A stretch of DNA of 64,000 nucleotides from Wuchereria bancrofti (taxonomy: Eukaryota; Nematoda; Chromadorea; Rhabditida; Onchocercidae), in the NCBI GenBank assembly GCA_005281725.1, contig SSBO01000001.1:8708115-8772114 (forward strand), written 5' to 3'. How positions within the stretch are numbered: position 1 is the first letter of the stretch; each line of letters opens with the position of its first letter. The translations under genes and the position numbers were made by a program. Positions 26,879-40,130 of the stretch are shown here, piece by piece. The notes under the pieces were generated by a model that did not search any database, was not told where the DNA came from, and worked only from the letters and a program-made list of their open reading frames with translations.

Positions 26879-27646
26879 CGATACTTTTCTGCAGTATCTT
26901 TTAATAAATGATATATATATATCACTAAATGAAAAACCTTATTTTCACATTTCATTATTCTACAAATCACGCAAAAATACATCAATGCATAAAGAACATC
27001 AAATAAAAAGCGTCAGCAAACAATACTGTTTACTTCGCATTTTTTGCTGCTTTTTCATTTAAATTTCTTTTTAAAAAGAGAACGTATTAAAAGTACTGAA
27101 AATTCGAAATTATATAAAAACAACAGAAATTAATTACAGTGAAACAGAAACTTTGTAGTATGGTATTACTTCTGTTACATTCATTATCATTCTATCTGTA
27201 TATTATTAAATNNNNNNNNNNNAAAAGTTTAAAAACTGTGCAACTAAATTCCTTCACCACCAGAATAAATGAGCAAAATCCATACATATCTACATGGATT
27301 GAAGTTCCAATACAGCAACTTACTTCGAATCGCCCTCGTCGATAATGCTGCTTTTAGATTCACTACGGCACTCACGACGCTTTTCAGATGTAGCCATCGA
27401 TACTTTTCTGCAGTATCTTTTAATAAATGATATATATATATCACTAAATGAAAAACCTTATTTTCACATTTCATTATTCTACAAATCACGCAAAAATACA
27501 TCAATGCATAAAGAACATCAAATAAAAAGCGTCAGCAAACAATACTGTTTACTTCGCATTTTTTGCTGCTTTTTCATTTAAATTTCTTTTTAAAAAGAGA
27601 ACGTATTAAAAGTACTGAAAATTCGAAATTATATAAAAACAACAGA
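26704..27646. repeat. Two identical ~424-bp copies flanking an assembly gap
   Basis: 26704-27127 and 27223-27646 are the same sequence base for base as far as I compared. They are separated by unique sequence and 11 Ns at 27212-27222. Each copy carries exon 1 of the RING gene (second copy about 27326-27399). A 33-bp stretch just before the Ns (27178-27211) recurs at about 27894-27926. An assembly overlap that was not collapsed is the simplest reading. Confidence 0.9.
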
Positions 27647-28546
27647 AAGAAAAAACTAAGCGTTAACAAATAATACTGTTTATATGAAACAGTTCTTTCG
27701 AAAAAATATTTCCATCCCATATTTGCAAAATTAATTATTGCACAACATTAGCAACAAGTGATATCATTGGTCACGTTTAGCACGCTTGCGAAATAACCTT
27801 TCTTTTCTTCTCCTTGAGAATTTCTCTTGAAAGTTTAGAGTTATCATTTCCTAAATGATTACTAACATTCCTTATAACCCTCCACTTCTCCCCATTCATT
27901 ATCATTCTATCTGTATATTATTAAATATCAAAAAAATTATGTCAGTGTTTTTTAATCTGTAATTAAATTTCAAATTTCTCAAATACTGCAACATTTAGAA
28001 ATTCTCGCATAAAATCTTTCTTTTTTCATATTTGAAAGAGCATTATCTCATAAAATAATGATGCAAAGATTATTTGCAGTTATTTGGAATTTTCATAGCA
28101 AAAAAGTTTCCTTTCAAATAAATGTATGTATTATCAATTAAGAGGTCACGAACAAGACACGATGGTATTCGTAATGATTATCCGATAGTGGCAGTATCAG
28201 TAATCTTTTGATTTTACTTAGTATTTTTATCCTAAGATCAACAAACTACTCAAAATTGTCGGATGGAAAAATGACGAGAGTTCTAAAATAGTTTTACTGT
28301 ATCAGTCGTTAAATTATTCGTTCTGAACTACTCTTAATTTGTTCTGCATCATGGCGACTTTCGTGTATCCTGGAACTGTTGTCACACAAATTTAGATTTA
28401 AAAACCATATTAAATCATAGCCTAATGAATATGATGCACAATCGTACGAGATTGTAAACAATATAGATTCAAAACGCGCAATATAGATTTCTTTCCACTA
28501 GCGGAACTTCAAAAATCGGGTATCTTGATGGAAACTGAGTCCACCA
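27647..28546. other. Intergenic, no gene seen
   Basis: AT-rich spacer between the duplicated gap edge and tRNA-Gly. It probably contains the RING gene promoter if the duplication is artefactual. No coding exon seen. Confidence 0.45.
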
Positions 28547-28618
28547 TGCGTCAGGGGGGAATCGAACCCCCGTCGATTGCTTGGAAGGCAACCATGCTGA
28601 CCATTACACCACTGACGC
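28547..28618 (-). tRNA. tRNA-Gly (UCC)
   Basis: On the minus strand the sequence folds as a 72-nt tRNA: acceptor stem GCGTCAG/CTGACGC with discriminator A, D-arm with AATGGTCAG, anticodon loop CTTCCAA (anticodon TCC), and T-arm GGGGGTTCGATTCCCCC. There is no intron. It closely resembles eukaryotic tRNA-Gly(TCC). Confidence 0.97.
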
Positions 28619-29700
28619 TCACACCACTCCCATATTTCGCAATATATGAATTCGAATTTGAATTATATTTGTATTCAAAAAGAAGCTCTATTATTGTAAT
28701 ATTCAAATGTGCCTAAAAGCGGAAAATTCACTCAAGCTAAAAGCGAATTATATAATAATTTTGAGTAACTGATTACTTCTCTTGTTTTATAACAAAATAT
28801 TTTCAAACAATTTACTTTTATAGTAATATTTTTGCAATCAAACTGGCAAAAGGAAAATTTATTTTTTACCGAATGCCAATCATAACATTATTCATCGAAA
28901 TAATAATGAATGTTAATATATGATATTAATTTTGCTATACAAACTCTCAGAAATATTTAACGAATTTAGTATAATATGGACATTGCTCATTCTGTTATTT
29001 ATTTATTTTTTTTGGCTTATAAGGAATTGTCGAAAAAAGAAAGAAAAAAGCGGAATTACAGTATAATGTCGAAATAATTTCGTAGGCAATGATTATTATA
29101 AAAGAAGTTAAAATTACTATTTGGTCAATTTTTGCATATATTAAGCTTCGATTCGGTTCTTTTCGGCACACATTTCTCAATTCGCTTCAATAAACGGTGA
29201 TGCAGTAGCAGTACGAGAATAATCGGAATTTGTGAAATCATGATTATATTATTTTTTCTACGCTTTTGAATAGTTTTCATACATATATTTGAAACTGATC
29301 ATAAATAAATTCAATGATGTTATCAGTTGCAGTGAAAGGAACTTTGTCGTTCAAAATTTAACAATAGCGCTGTTGTCGCACTATTGCTGCTTTATAGCAA
29401 ATAAGGTGATTGATATAGAAAGATTGACAGATCAATATTTTTGGAATGTTTCAGAATGTGCAATGCTTTCTCATTGTGTCCTCCTTTTTTTTCTCTTTTC
29501 TCAAATGAACTAAAGACTACAACTAACTTCTTGTCACGACCTTTGTCTACATAAAATGAAATGTCATGACCTTTGCTTGGACAAAAGTGAATTACATGAC
29601 TTTTCACGACAGTTATATCACCTTTAGCTACATAAGTTGTAACGCAATTAATAGCAATATTATATTGCTTATTTATAAAGAAAAGATCTGATAGGGCGGA
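28619..29700. other. Spacer between two tRNA genes
   Basis: No coding exon or RNA gene recognised. Overlapping short frames at 29289-29607 lack support. Confidence 0.45.
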
Positions 29701-29784
29701 GCAGCGATGGCCGAGTGGTTAAGGCGTTGGACTTAAGATCCAATGGACGCTAAGTCCTCGTGGGTTCAAACCCCACTCGCTGCA
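29701..29784 (+). tRNA. tRNA-Leu (UAA)
   Basis: 84-nt class II tRNA: acceptor stem GCAGCGA/TCGCTGC plus A, A box TGGCCGAGTGGTTAAGGCG, anticodon loop CTTAAGA (anticodon TAA), a long variable arm (GGACGCTAAGTCC), and T-arm GTGGGTTCAAACCCCAC. There is no intron. Confidence 0.97.
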
Positions 29785-31942
29785 AGTCAAACAACACTTT
29801 TAGTTCACTTCGATTATGCAATATGTCATTGCAATCTGAACTTTTTGACGAATATGCATGAAAGATTTGTTCCCTTATTATTAATATTAATAATTTGGTT
29901 GAAATAATTTATCAAATGAAGAAGGGAATAATTAAAATAACTTTATTGATAAATATTATGACAGTTTGACAAAGTATTACTCGGTTTCATGTTTTTATAT
30001 GATTATAGTTTCGTACTACTATTATTCAATAAAATTCTGCGAAGTATTAATTGTTAAAGTAATCCATAATACATTTGTTATTAATATATTTACTATCATT
30101 TTGCTAGATTTTTTAATAATTGTTTTTGTTAAACTTTAACAAATGTTTATTTACCTTCATAATAATATTAAATTTAAATTGTTTCATAAAAAATCATAAT
30201 CTGATTAGTAATTATATTGTCCTAGAATCACTATAATTACAATGTTAACTTGTCAATCTTTTATTTAGACAACAATTTTACTTTTTTCTACATGTTATCA
30301 TAACATTTATTTAATTATATAGCATATATTCTTGATAAAATAATTTTACAATATAGGATGAATAATTTTAAGAGCATTTAGCTCATTTGTCAATTCCCAA
30401 ATAAACGACAATTAAGAACAACACTCAGTTCATTCGTGGTTCGATGATACGCGACAATTAAGGATAACACAGTTCTTTTTTTTGAATGAAATAAATTGAA
30501 TTGAGTTGCCGAGTGTTCAACCTTATAAATTAATATTATTATAAAAAGTATCGAGAAGACATAATGTTAAGGAAATGTGATATATTCCTAAATGCATATA
30601 ACAAATTTTTTTTTCAAATTTAGATTGTAATAATTATTTTAAACAATAAATTAATTATGAAATTTCATCATTGTAATAATTTATTGCATTCAGTTCATTA
30701 TTAAGGAAGTTTTAAATTGTTCACTGATTCATAAATGCTTACGCAGTGACGTAATGAAAGCGTATAATGCTATTTGTCATAATCAAACGACAGCTGTAAT
30801 ATTTTAAACTAACATTTAACGTTTCATCATGAAATTAAGCTATGGATTAAATACTTAACAGAATAAAATTATGTTTGCTGTGTTCCACTGTATCACATTG
30901 ATATATTTCCTCTTTAGCACTTCAAAAAAACAAAAACAAAAAAGAAAACAAAAATAAAGAGAACAAAAATTTGAAACTAAAACTATTGAATGATATATTA
31001 TTATATTCTTCATATAGATTTTTCTCGGAAGATAAATATTTTGAAATAAATGACTAAAAAGAAGATATTGAATTAAATTATCTTAATTACTGTTATTTGA
31101 GGAATTTTAGCTAGTATTTACTTAATGATTGTATAATGAAATTCATTATTACAGTATCTTCCTGCATACATTGGCCAAATTACCACCACTTTATTTCGAA
31201 TGATGAATTGCGCAATTCGTTTACATCATTTATACCAATGTTACATAAACAAAATCACTTTATTAATGCAATCTAAAATAAAAAAATCTAACGAAACATT
31301 TCGTTTTGTAAATAAAAAAAATTAATTAAAAAAATTTTGAAGAATAATTACTGAATAATGTATTAAACAATCGATGAAAATAAAAAAGTCGATTAAATAT
31401 TAGCTCGAATTTTTCTGGTTTTTTTTTTTCAGACATAGTCTTACATTTTATTTGTTCTATCCATTTATTTAGCCAATTTAAAGTATACTTATCATGTATA
31501 CAGCTAATTTGAATGCAATAATAACAACAATGTAATAAAAATAGCTAATTTGAATGTAATATTAACAACAATAATTTCTTTGTCTATATTACTTCCATGA
31601 ATTTGTCCTAATTTATAATATATCATTTCCTATCATCAATAATGATACTAATTTACGATACATCATTTCCTATAATTGATACTAATAGTAGATGAAATAT
31701 TGTCAAATATTCGATCTAAATTTGATCTATCAATCTCATTTTATGATATTCTCTTTTATATGTGTCTCATTGTAATTTTTCTCATCATATTTCTAATAAA
31801 ATAGCGCTATAAATTAACTATTACTTTATTTTTGTTTGGTTTAAATATTATAAAATTTTTATTTTCACTTATTTTTTATCACAACTCGTTTTATACGATA
31901 TTCATTAGTATTAATTATAGTGTGCAAATTGAATAACTATAA
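29785..31942. other. Intergenic upstream of the APMAP-like gene
   Basis: AT-rich with no supported coding exon. It has a small direct repeat near 31500-31560 (AGCTAATTTGAATG-AATA) and another near 31610-31680 (ATACATCATTTCCTAT). Confidence 0.45.
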
Positions 31943-34900
31943 ATGGTAAGACGCAGAATAAATCGACGTAGCAAACGTCAACTTAATGGCGTATTGGGAG
32001 AAGAGTCATCATTATCAACTATAATATATTTACCAAAAACTAAGAAACTACGACAATTTTCAACGTATATTTGATAAATTTCCTGAATAATTTTAAATTT
32101 AAAAATTTCATAGATTAAATCATAGATAAATAGTTTCAAGATTGCTTTCCTATTATAAAAAAATTTTTTGATTATTAGAAAGTTTATTCAAAATTTAATA
32201 ATGTTTGCGAGAAAAAAATAGGTTTAGAAAATTTGTTCTTTGGTAACACATTATTTTAGTGTTAATAGATGATATTGAAATTAATCATCAGTTGATACTA
32301 TTAATAATTAATAAATGATAGCAATGATAACATTCATCTTTAGTTGTCAACGTTTTTGTTTGTTTTTATTTGGTTTATTTATTTTGATCATCTTGGCATT
32401 ATTATTAAACTATTTAAGTGGACCTATTCGATCTATAAAGTACAGGTAAAATTGAAAATTCAATTCTTATTAGTTTATTTTTTAAAATTTCAGATCTTTA
32501 TCAACAAACAAAAAGATTACAAGCAAAAAGGAAAAAAGAGTTGCCATTATCAAGAATTATTTTAAAGGGACATATCTTATATGTACAAATATATGAAAAA
32601 TTATTTTAAAGGAACAATAACTTTTGATGTTTTCAAATTTTAGCTAAAAAAATTGCAACCATTCTCATATTTTATCTACCAATATTAATTAGCTTAATTT
32701 TGTTGAAAGAATTTTTTTAATTAAAATTTTTTGAATAAAATATTATATATTACTTTTATAATGTTTTATTTTGCTGTCATAGAATTAAATGGAATACTGA
32801 TGTATTTAATAATGTTTATGGATGTAAATTCGAAGTAGGTTGATAGATAATACTGATTGTTAGTAATTAAATGATCATAAGTATGAAGGATGTAACAAAT
32901 TTTAGTTTTTTTTACCTTTTAAAAGAATGTAAAATAACTGATTGACTTTGTTTTGCTTTTTTCTTCCGTTATTTTTCCTCAAAAATAGAGGAATAATATG
33001 TTAGAGTAGCTTTTTGTTCCATTTTTTCCTTTAATTTATGTAAATATTTACATTTTAAACTAATTTCAATTTTAGACTTCCAAAACCACCGGAACTTACG
33101 GGTGCCTTAAGACCAAATCAGGAATTAACGCATGCAGAAATATTGTTGCTAAATAAAATTAATGGACCGGAATCGATTGCAATACATGAAAAAAGTAAAA
33201 TTATATATGTTGGACTTAAAACCGGTTTGATTGCTGGAATTGAAATTGATAAGTTTAAAAATGTAGGCACAATTTAATATTATTTTTTATGTATTCTAAT
33301 TTTGATATATAAAATGAGTGTTATAGCATTGAATCAGGAAAGTCTCTTTATGCTATTAAATTCACACCCAAAATGATCCGAAATTCTTGTTCGAAACAAT
33401 TAATTTTGCCTATAAATACATAAGAGTAAGGTATATTTTGATGATTTATGACTAATTATTATATCATCAATAGGTAAAGTTGGTGAAAAGTATCAAATTA
33501 TTTGAAAGAGCGGAATATAATAGACCATGTGATGGAAGTTATCATTCAGTATTGGAATGTGGTCGTCCTTTAGGAATGCGGTTTAACCGGAAAAATCCTG
33601 ATTTATTACTTATTGCTGATGCTTATTATGGATTTTTCGAAGCAAATGTTCAAAATGGTATAAACATTCTAGAAAAAAAAAGAAAAAAACAAGGGAACAT
33701 TACCAAAAAATGATCTATTGAAAAGAGAAATATCTTAGTATTTTCATTTATTTGATTTAACAGTAAAATTTTCGGAATTACTTGAGAGCAAAAAATATTA
33801 ATTCATCAAAACTGAAAACTGGAAACATTAATAATATTTCTGATAAACATAATATAGATAGTGTTAATCTGAAGTTCTCAAATTCTATTGGTTTTTCAAA
33901 AATTTCTAAATTTTATTAATTTCAAATTATTCCTTTATAGTCTTTTGTCTTCCAGTAATTTTTCAAATCAGCAAAAATTTAAACATGGTTTTTTTTTTTA
34001 TAACATATTCAATCTTTTCTTTTTTTAACTGCTCTAACAATTATTAATTAACTTCTTATTTATTTTTAAAAAGTTATAAATATTTGTTTAAAAAAAAATA
34101 CATATGAATACTGATAGCAGTGAATTCTTGCAATAATTTTTTGTAATAAAAATTCATTTAGATGTATGAAATTTCAGAGACGGTAAGACAAATTTTAAAG
34201 CCTGGAACAAAGATAGCACATAGCTTGTCTTGGCCAGTTGTCCATTTTAATGATTTTGATATCAGCCAAGATGGACATCATATTGTTTTTACTGAATCAT
34301 CACATCGTTTTGCTGACCGTGATTGCTTTTATGCAATGATTGAACATAGACCGGATGGGAGGTAAATTTGCTATTTCAACTTAAATTTAAATTTACTCAT
34401 ATCTTTTTTCTTTTTTGATTTAATAGATTTATAATTCAACTTAAATTATTCATCTCGAATAAGTGATTTTCATAATTTGCTGTAATAAAAATTCATCAGA
34501 TATTTTCTTGCAAATTAATTTAGGTTGAGAATTTAATCTGTTTTGGCTAAGTTGAAAATTTTAAAATTGCGAAAATATTAAATATGGATCATTAATAAAA
34601 GTCGAAATTAATGTGCGAAAATTTATATTTTAATCATAATTCTATTTAGATTATTGCATTATAATATGCATACTGGTGTACTTCGTGTACTCATCGATGA
34701 CTTATATTATCCGAACGGTGTAGAATTTGATAAAACTGGAAAATGTGTATTTTTTTCCGAAATGGGCAATCTTCGAATACTTAAGTCAATTTCTTATTGC
34801 CAGATTTATTAAAAAATGATTAAATTTAACACCTTAAATGACGACTACTTTTTGGATTCATAATTTTTTAATGTTAATTTAGGCTTCAGTTTTTTATTAA

Positions 34901-35960
34901 TGTTTAAATAATGACTACAAAATTTTGATTACTTTTTTCCTCTTGCTCTACAATTAAATATTCACTTCGTTCAATTATTGTTTCTCAGCTTAATAAATTT
35001 CATTTTCAGGTATTGTTTCAATTATAAATCTGGAAAATACATGATCGTAGCAAATAATTTGCCTGGATATCCGGATAATATTCGAACAGCCAATAATGGC
35101 ATGCTATGGGTACCACTTGGCCAAACTCGCTTAAAAGATGATTCTTGGATTACTGAAAGACCTTTTTTAAGAGATATCATTGCTATGGTATTTCCTCTTT
35201 TTTTATTTATTTATTCTATTGCCTTGCAAATTTAAAAGAATTATGTTATTATTTATTGAATCGTCAAAAATTTGAAAATTTCCAAAGTGTTTAAATAATT
35301 TTCCTTTATTTCTTTTTTACCAACCTATTTTCATCAAACATTTTTTTCTTTTACTGACAAAATTCTTGGGAAAAAAAAAACATTCAAATAGGAAAATATC
35401 GTACTGATAATTTTTATGGGTACTTCATGGGAAATAGTTATCTGTCAGGAAATACGTATTAATATTTCACATGGATATTTTATACAAAAAATATAAACCA
35501 AAAAATATTACAATATTACAGGTGGTAAATACTCATATGTTTATGACAATTTTTGATTATCTCTTACCCAAATATGGCTTGTTATTACTTATTAATCCAA
35601 TTAATGGTACAATTATGCGAAGTTTCCATGATCCTAGTGGTTCAACTATAAATTCAATTTCACAAGTAATAATTTTTTTCTTCAATTAGTTAATTTTATT
35701 TATTAATTAAGATTTTATCACTATTTTATTTAATATTTTACATCTTTGTATATATTGTATATTAGGCGAAAACTTTTTTTTTTCTTCAATTCCATTTTGA
35801 ATGAATAAATAAATGATCGTTACAACGACAAAAAAGGAAATATCAGTGACAATTATTCTTTTTTCTTGTTTAGGCGATCGAACTTAACGATGGTACTATT
35901 CTGCTTGGCGGTGATAGTAATATGTTTTTGGCCAGATTTAAACCATTAAAAATATTATGA
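31943..35960 (+). CDS. APMAP/strictosidine-synthase-like type II membrane protein, 440 aa
   Basis: Exons 31943-32064, 32344-32445, 33076-33262, 33474-33657, 34178-34361, 34650-34784, 35010-35187, 35522-35665, 35874-35960 all join in phase (1323 nt). The first exon is basic (MVRRRINRRSKRQ) and the second adds one membrane helix, so the N-terminus is cytosolic. The rest is a six-bladed beta-propeller type: NGPESIAIH, then CGRPLGMRF...LLIADAYYGFFEAN, FNDFDISQDGHHIVFTESS, YYPNGVEF, LPGYPDNIRTANNGMLWVPLG, SFHDPSG. These match human APMAP block for block. Relatives are arylesterase/lactonase-like and structurally like strictosidine synthase; substrate is unknown. The exon 5 acceptor at 34177 (ATTTCAG) is preferred over one 16 nt upstream because only it keeps the frame. 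An AATAAA lies near 36100. Confidence 0.92.
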
Positions 35961-36174
35961 TGATTTTTCGTGGAGCGAAAAAAAAACCTGTTCTTATTTT
36001 GAAATAATTAAATCATTTAAATGATTTCTATTTCATATTTTAATTCATCATGCAATTGAAACCTTAAATATACAATTTGCTTGAATTCATAATTTAAAAT
36101 AAATAAAGCGAGGAAATTTTGTTCGCTTAGGATCGAAAATTAGAGATTATAAAATTGGTTTATTTCAGAATCAA

Positions 36175-36310
36175 TCATTGCTAATAACTGATAATAATAA
36201 ATTATAATGATGAAATAATGTAATAATAGTGATAATAATAATAATCACAATGACAATAATAATAATAATCACAATAACAATAATAATCACAATAATAATA
36301 ATAATACAAT
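36175..36310. repeat. AAT/AAC-rich triplet repeat between convergent genes
   Basis: Imperfect AATAATAATCACAATAAC units fill much of the 409 bp between the APMAP-like stop (35960) and the phosphatase stop (36370). Confidence 0.8.
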
Positions 36311-36369
36311 GACGAAACAGAGAGGAAATTTTATAAAATTACCATAAAAAAAAAGAAATGAAAAGACAA

Positions 36370-39250
36370 TCACACTTTGTCGTCTTCTTCATTCATCACA
36401 TCGTCAATATCCACTTCATCTTGTTTACTTGGTCGTACTTTTAACCGATATTTACTTGGTGTTAATGTAACGAATGAACATCGCAATTCTTCATCAACTG
36501 CTAACACAGCACCACTGTTGTTGAATTTGCCGCAATAATTTGGGGCGGAAAAGACGGTAATCATATGGCGACCAGCAAAAAATTCATAACCATCCTAAGA
36601 AAAAAAAAGTTTTTTTTTAATAGTAAATAGAGAAAAAAATTATTTAAAAAAAAAGAAGAAAATCGTGTTTTGATGGCTGGCAAAAAAATTTTTTCGTTAT
36701 TATTATAAAAAAAAAAAAAAACAAAGCGATTAATAAAAAAGGTCATAAGTTTTTTTGAAAAAAATATTTTTTTCTAAACATAATTCAAATTTTTAATTAT
36801 ATTGCAATTGTTGCTGATATTTAATGAAATGATTAGTAAATTAATAAATTTGCTTAATCTGTTTTAATATTTCTTAACAAAAAAAAGCAAAAATGTTTTT
36901 GCAATTAAAAAATATGACCAAAATTTCTTTAATAAATTATTTTACTGAAGAAATTATTACTCACACAAAATTTTTTTTATATAAAAATGGCTCTCTACAT
37001 TACAGTAACAAATATTACGTGTTGCGACAACAATACATTGTTTTTGAATATTTGCACAGATATTGAATTATCAATTGTATTTCTTAAACGTAACATAATC
37101 ATGTTTCAATTTATAAATTAATTTATTGTAATACTTGCCTGCACAACTTGATGAGCACGTACAATAAAGTCTAATTTACACTGTTGACATGCTGCTAACA
37201 CCGCGCTTTGATTGAAATGATGCGAAATGCCTCTTAATGATGGCCCAAAATTTGGATCATTTGGCCCGTTTGACATTTTAGTATCTGGATCAGACCTATA
37301 ATATTGTTAATGATAAAATAATAATTATAATTATCAATAATCTTCCAAAAATTTTAAAATGAATCATTGTATAACATACCATAACAAATCAACTTCTATG
37401 CTATCATCAATCGGATCCACTGGCCTTTTTAAATGTCGCAATGCATCAAGATTTGTCATTTTTGGTGATAAACCACCATGCATGCAAAGTATACGTTTAC
37501 CAACGCGTGCTGCAAATGGTAACCAATTGAATAAATCCTGAAATTTTCTAATTTATTGAATTAATAAGTAATAGCAACAACAATTATTGACTTTTGTTGT
37601 ATTTATAAATTTAAATTAAAGTAAAAAGTTATTTTTATTTTTACAAAAATTTTTATACCTGAAATTTGATCCATAATAAATCACCATTTTGGAATCGTTC
37701 TTCCAATTCATCCCGAAAACCGTAAGCTTGATTTATAAGTGAGCATTCATGATTGCCTCGTAATAGGAAAATTTTTGCCGGAAAAAGAATTTTCAAAAGC
37801 AGTAGCAAGCATATTACTTCTAAACTATTTGGGCCACGATCAATATAATCACCCATAAAAAGATATCTCTGCAATTATATTTTAATCAATTTAGGAAATA
37901 AATTAAATAATATGCAAAATGCATTGCTCAATGTTTTTCTAAAATAAGCATAAATAACTTTATGAATGCTATTTCTAACTGATTCAATTAACAGAAGCAA
38001 AATTAAAGCCCTCCATTCTACACATATCTCAATCAAAATTATTTTTCAATTAAAACAAAATACTTTCTTTCTATTAACCTCATAAGGTGGACGACCACAT
38101 TGTTGAAAAATTCGTAAAAGATCCACATATTGTCCATGGATATCACCACAAATATTAACAGGTACCGCAATTTCCAATAGGGTACACTCTTTTTGCAATA
38201 TTTCTCTGCAAAAAAAAAAAAAAATGGACAAGGAAGGAAAAATAATTTAGTTTTTTTTTGAAATCATTTTTTGATTTGTTGGATTTAAAACTTAAAGTTT
38301 TTAAATTGATGCTGTTTAATAGAAATACTAAAAAACACCCATTTGCTATTTCCATCAATTTTATATGTTATCTACATTAACTTTTTTCATTTAAAATATT
38401 TTCTACCCCTAAAGTTTAAAATTTCAATTAATGTATGAACTAAATTAAATTGACAAAAATTTGATTACCTGAAAATTAAATCAACAATTATGCATTTAAT
38501 TATTTAAATAATTGGAAATTTATAAGTTTGATAGGCTCAATAATTAACAGTTATAACTACGACGTTTAATCAAAAATACATCAATTTGATAAGTTTGAAA
38601 AAAAAAAGTCTTAAAATGTTTCTTTTTTTACTATTTGTCGTGAAATATTTAAAGTTAAATGAAAAATTAACAAACTTAGAACGTGCAATCATCCGTTCAA
38701 TAACATTAATATCTTGGAGTACATCATTTACCACTTTACGATTTCTCGAATCTATCGTAATACAATTGAATAATTTGATCATCAAATTATTAGCTTCTTT
38801 GTCTGATAAAATTTGCGAACTAATTTCACGCGCTGATTCTATAACTTTTGTACAATAATAATGATGATTGAAATGATGAGATTGAAATAACAAAAGAAAA
38901 AGTACCACTTTTTCTTCTCCCTCTCTCTCTTTCTGTCTCTCTCTCCGAATTTGTTAATTATCACGATTTGATAGTTGAATAGTCTGTGAAATTTTAAGAA
39001 TTAAAAAAAGAGAAGCCAAAATAATTCTTTATTAATTCCAAATATTTTCAACTTTTTTGAAAATATTACAAATTATTAAATTAAAAAAATTTTTGCAAAC
39101 ATAGTGATTATAAATTTTTTGCTTATTTTTGTAATCTTTTGTTTTTATTTCTTTTTTTAAACCTATTGGTGATCCATTTGTAGTTGAAGGAATTTTTGTT
39201 TCAGAGCCAATATTTTCAACTGATGAAGACGATTGCATCAGAAAAACCAT
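36370..39250 (-). CDS. Divergent PP1-type serine/threonine protein phosphatase catalytic subunit
   Basis: Minus-strand exons 39163-39250, 38676-38844, 38079-38205, 37659-37868, 37380-37537, 37139-37295, 36370-36594 join in phase (1134 nt, 377 aa). PPP-family signatures appear in order: [50 protein letters not shown] and SAPNYCG. All metal-binding and catalytic positions of PP1 (D, H, D, N, H, H, H) are present. It departs from canonical PP1 in a long Ser/Thr-rich N-terminus, a changed insert before the RAHQ block ([20 protein letters not shown]), and an acidic tail ([14 protein letters not shown]). This looks like the divergent PP1 paralogues common in nematodes, several of them germline-specific. 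The intron after RAHQVVQ has a GC donor (GCAAGT). The first exon is the least certain; an ATG at 38908 would give a different N-terminus. Confidence 0.88.
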
Positions 39251-40130
39251 CTACGATTACGATATTTGATTAAGATTTGTACGAAATATCTCGTTTTCAG
39301 CTGAATATTTTAAACAATGAAATTTACTGTTTCATCTAAAAAGTATAATTGAACAAATCATTCATTTCATTTCTTTTTATATATGCATTTATCCTTTTCA
39401 CTTTTTTTTGGTATGCTAATTTTTCTTATTTTATTCATTATTTTATTTAATTTAAATACTGTTTATAAAATAAGAATTTTTATAAAATATAATAAGAATT
39501 TTTAATAAAATATAATAAAATAAGAATTTTTCATCCATTTCATTCTTAAGTTTGCATATAATTTTTATAATTTTGACAAAATTTAAATTTTCTCACATTT
39601 TCACTCTTATCGATTGCGTAATTCAGAGGTAATGCATCCCTAATACCGTAATAGGATGTTGGAATGAGAAATCTGAGTGGTCAATTTTTGAAAAAGGCAT
39701 AAATTCTGCATCTTGAAAAGCAAGAAAATTTTAACAGTAATTTTAAGTTTCATTTTAATAATTTAGTGACTCAGTATTTATTAATTTTTAACTTCGATTT
39801 AATAATTTTAAAAGTGCAAAAACCTCTCTTTATTTGAAATATTAAATTAACAATTAATTAGTACGGGATAAAAAACATATAGCATTTAATATTTGCACTT
39901 AACTTTTATATCATATCATCATTTCTTTTAGGCATTTGCGCTTTTTAGTTAGTCAGCCTAGCGTAGATTTCACTTATTTTTTAATGGTTTCTGAATATTT
40001 TGATGCAAAAATAAAAATAATTTCAGTGCTAAATGAAAAAACAATTCAGTAAAATCTCTGTTTAGATATTGCTTAGAGTTAGTTATGGGTTACATATTCC
40101 ATTTTTCAATTACATATTCCTCTGTTTCAG
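39251..40130. other. Intergenic 5' flank of the phosphatase gene
   Basis: No coding exon seen. A short direct repeat (AATATAATAAAATAAGAATTTTT-like) lies near 39470-39535. Confidence 0.45.
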
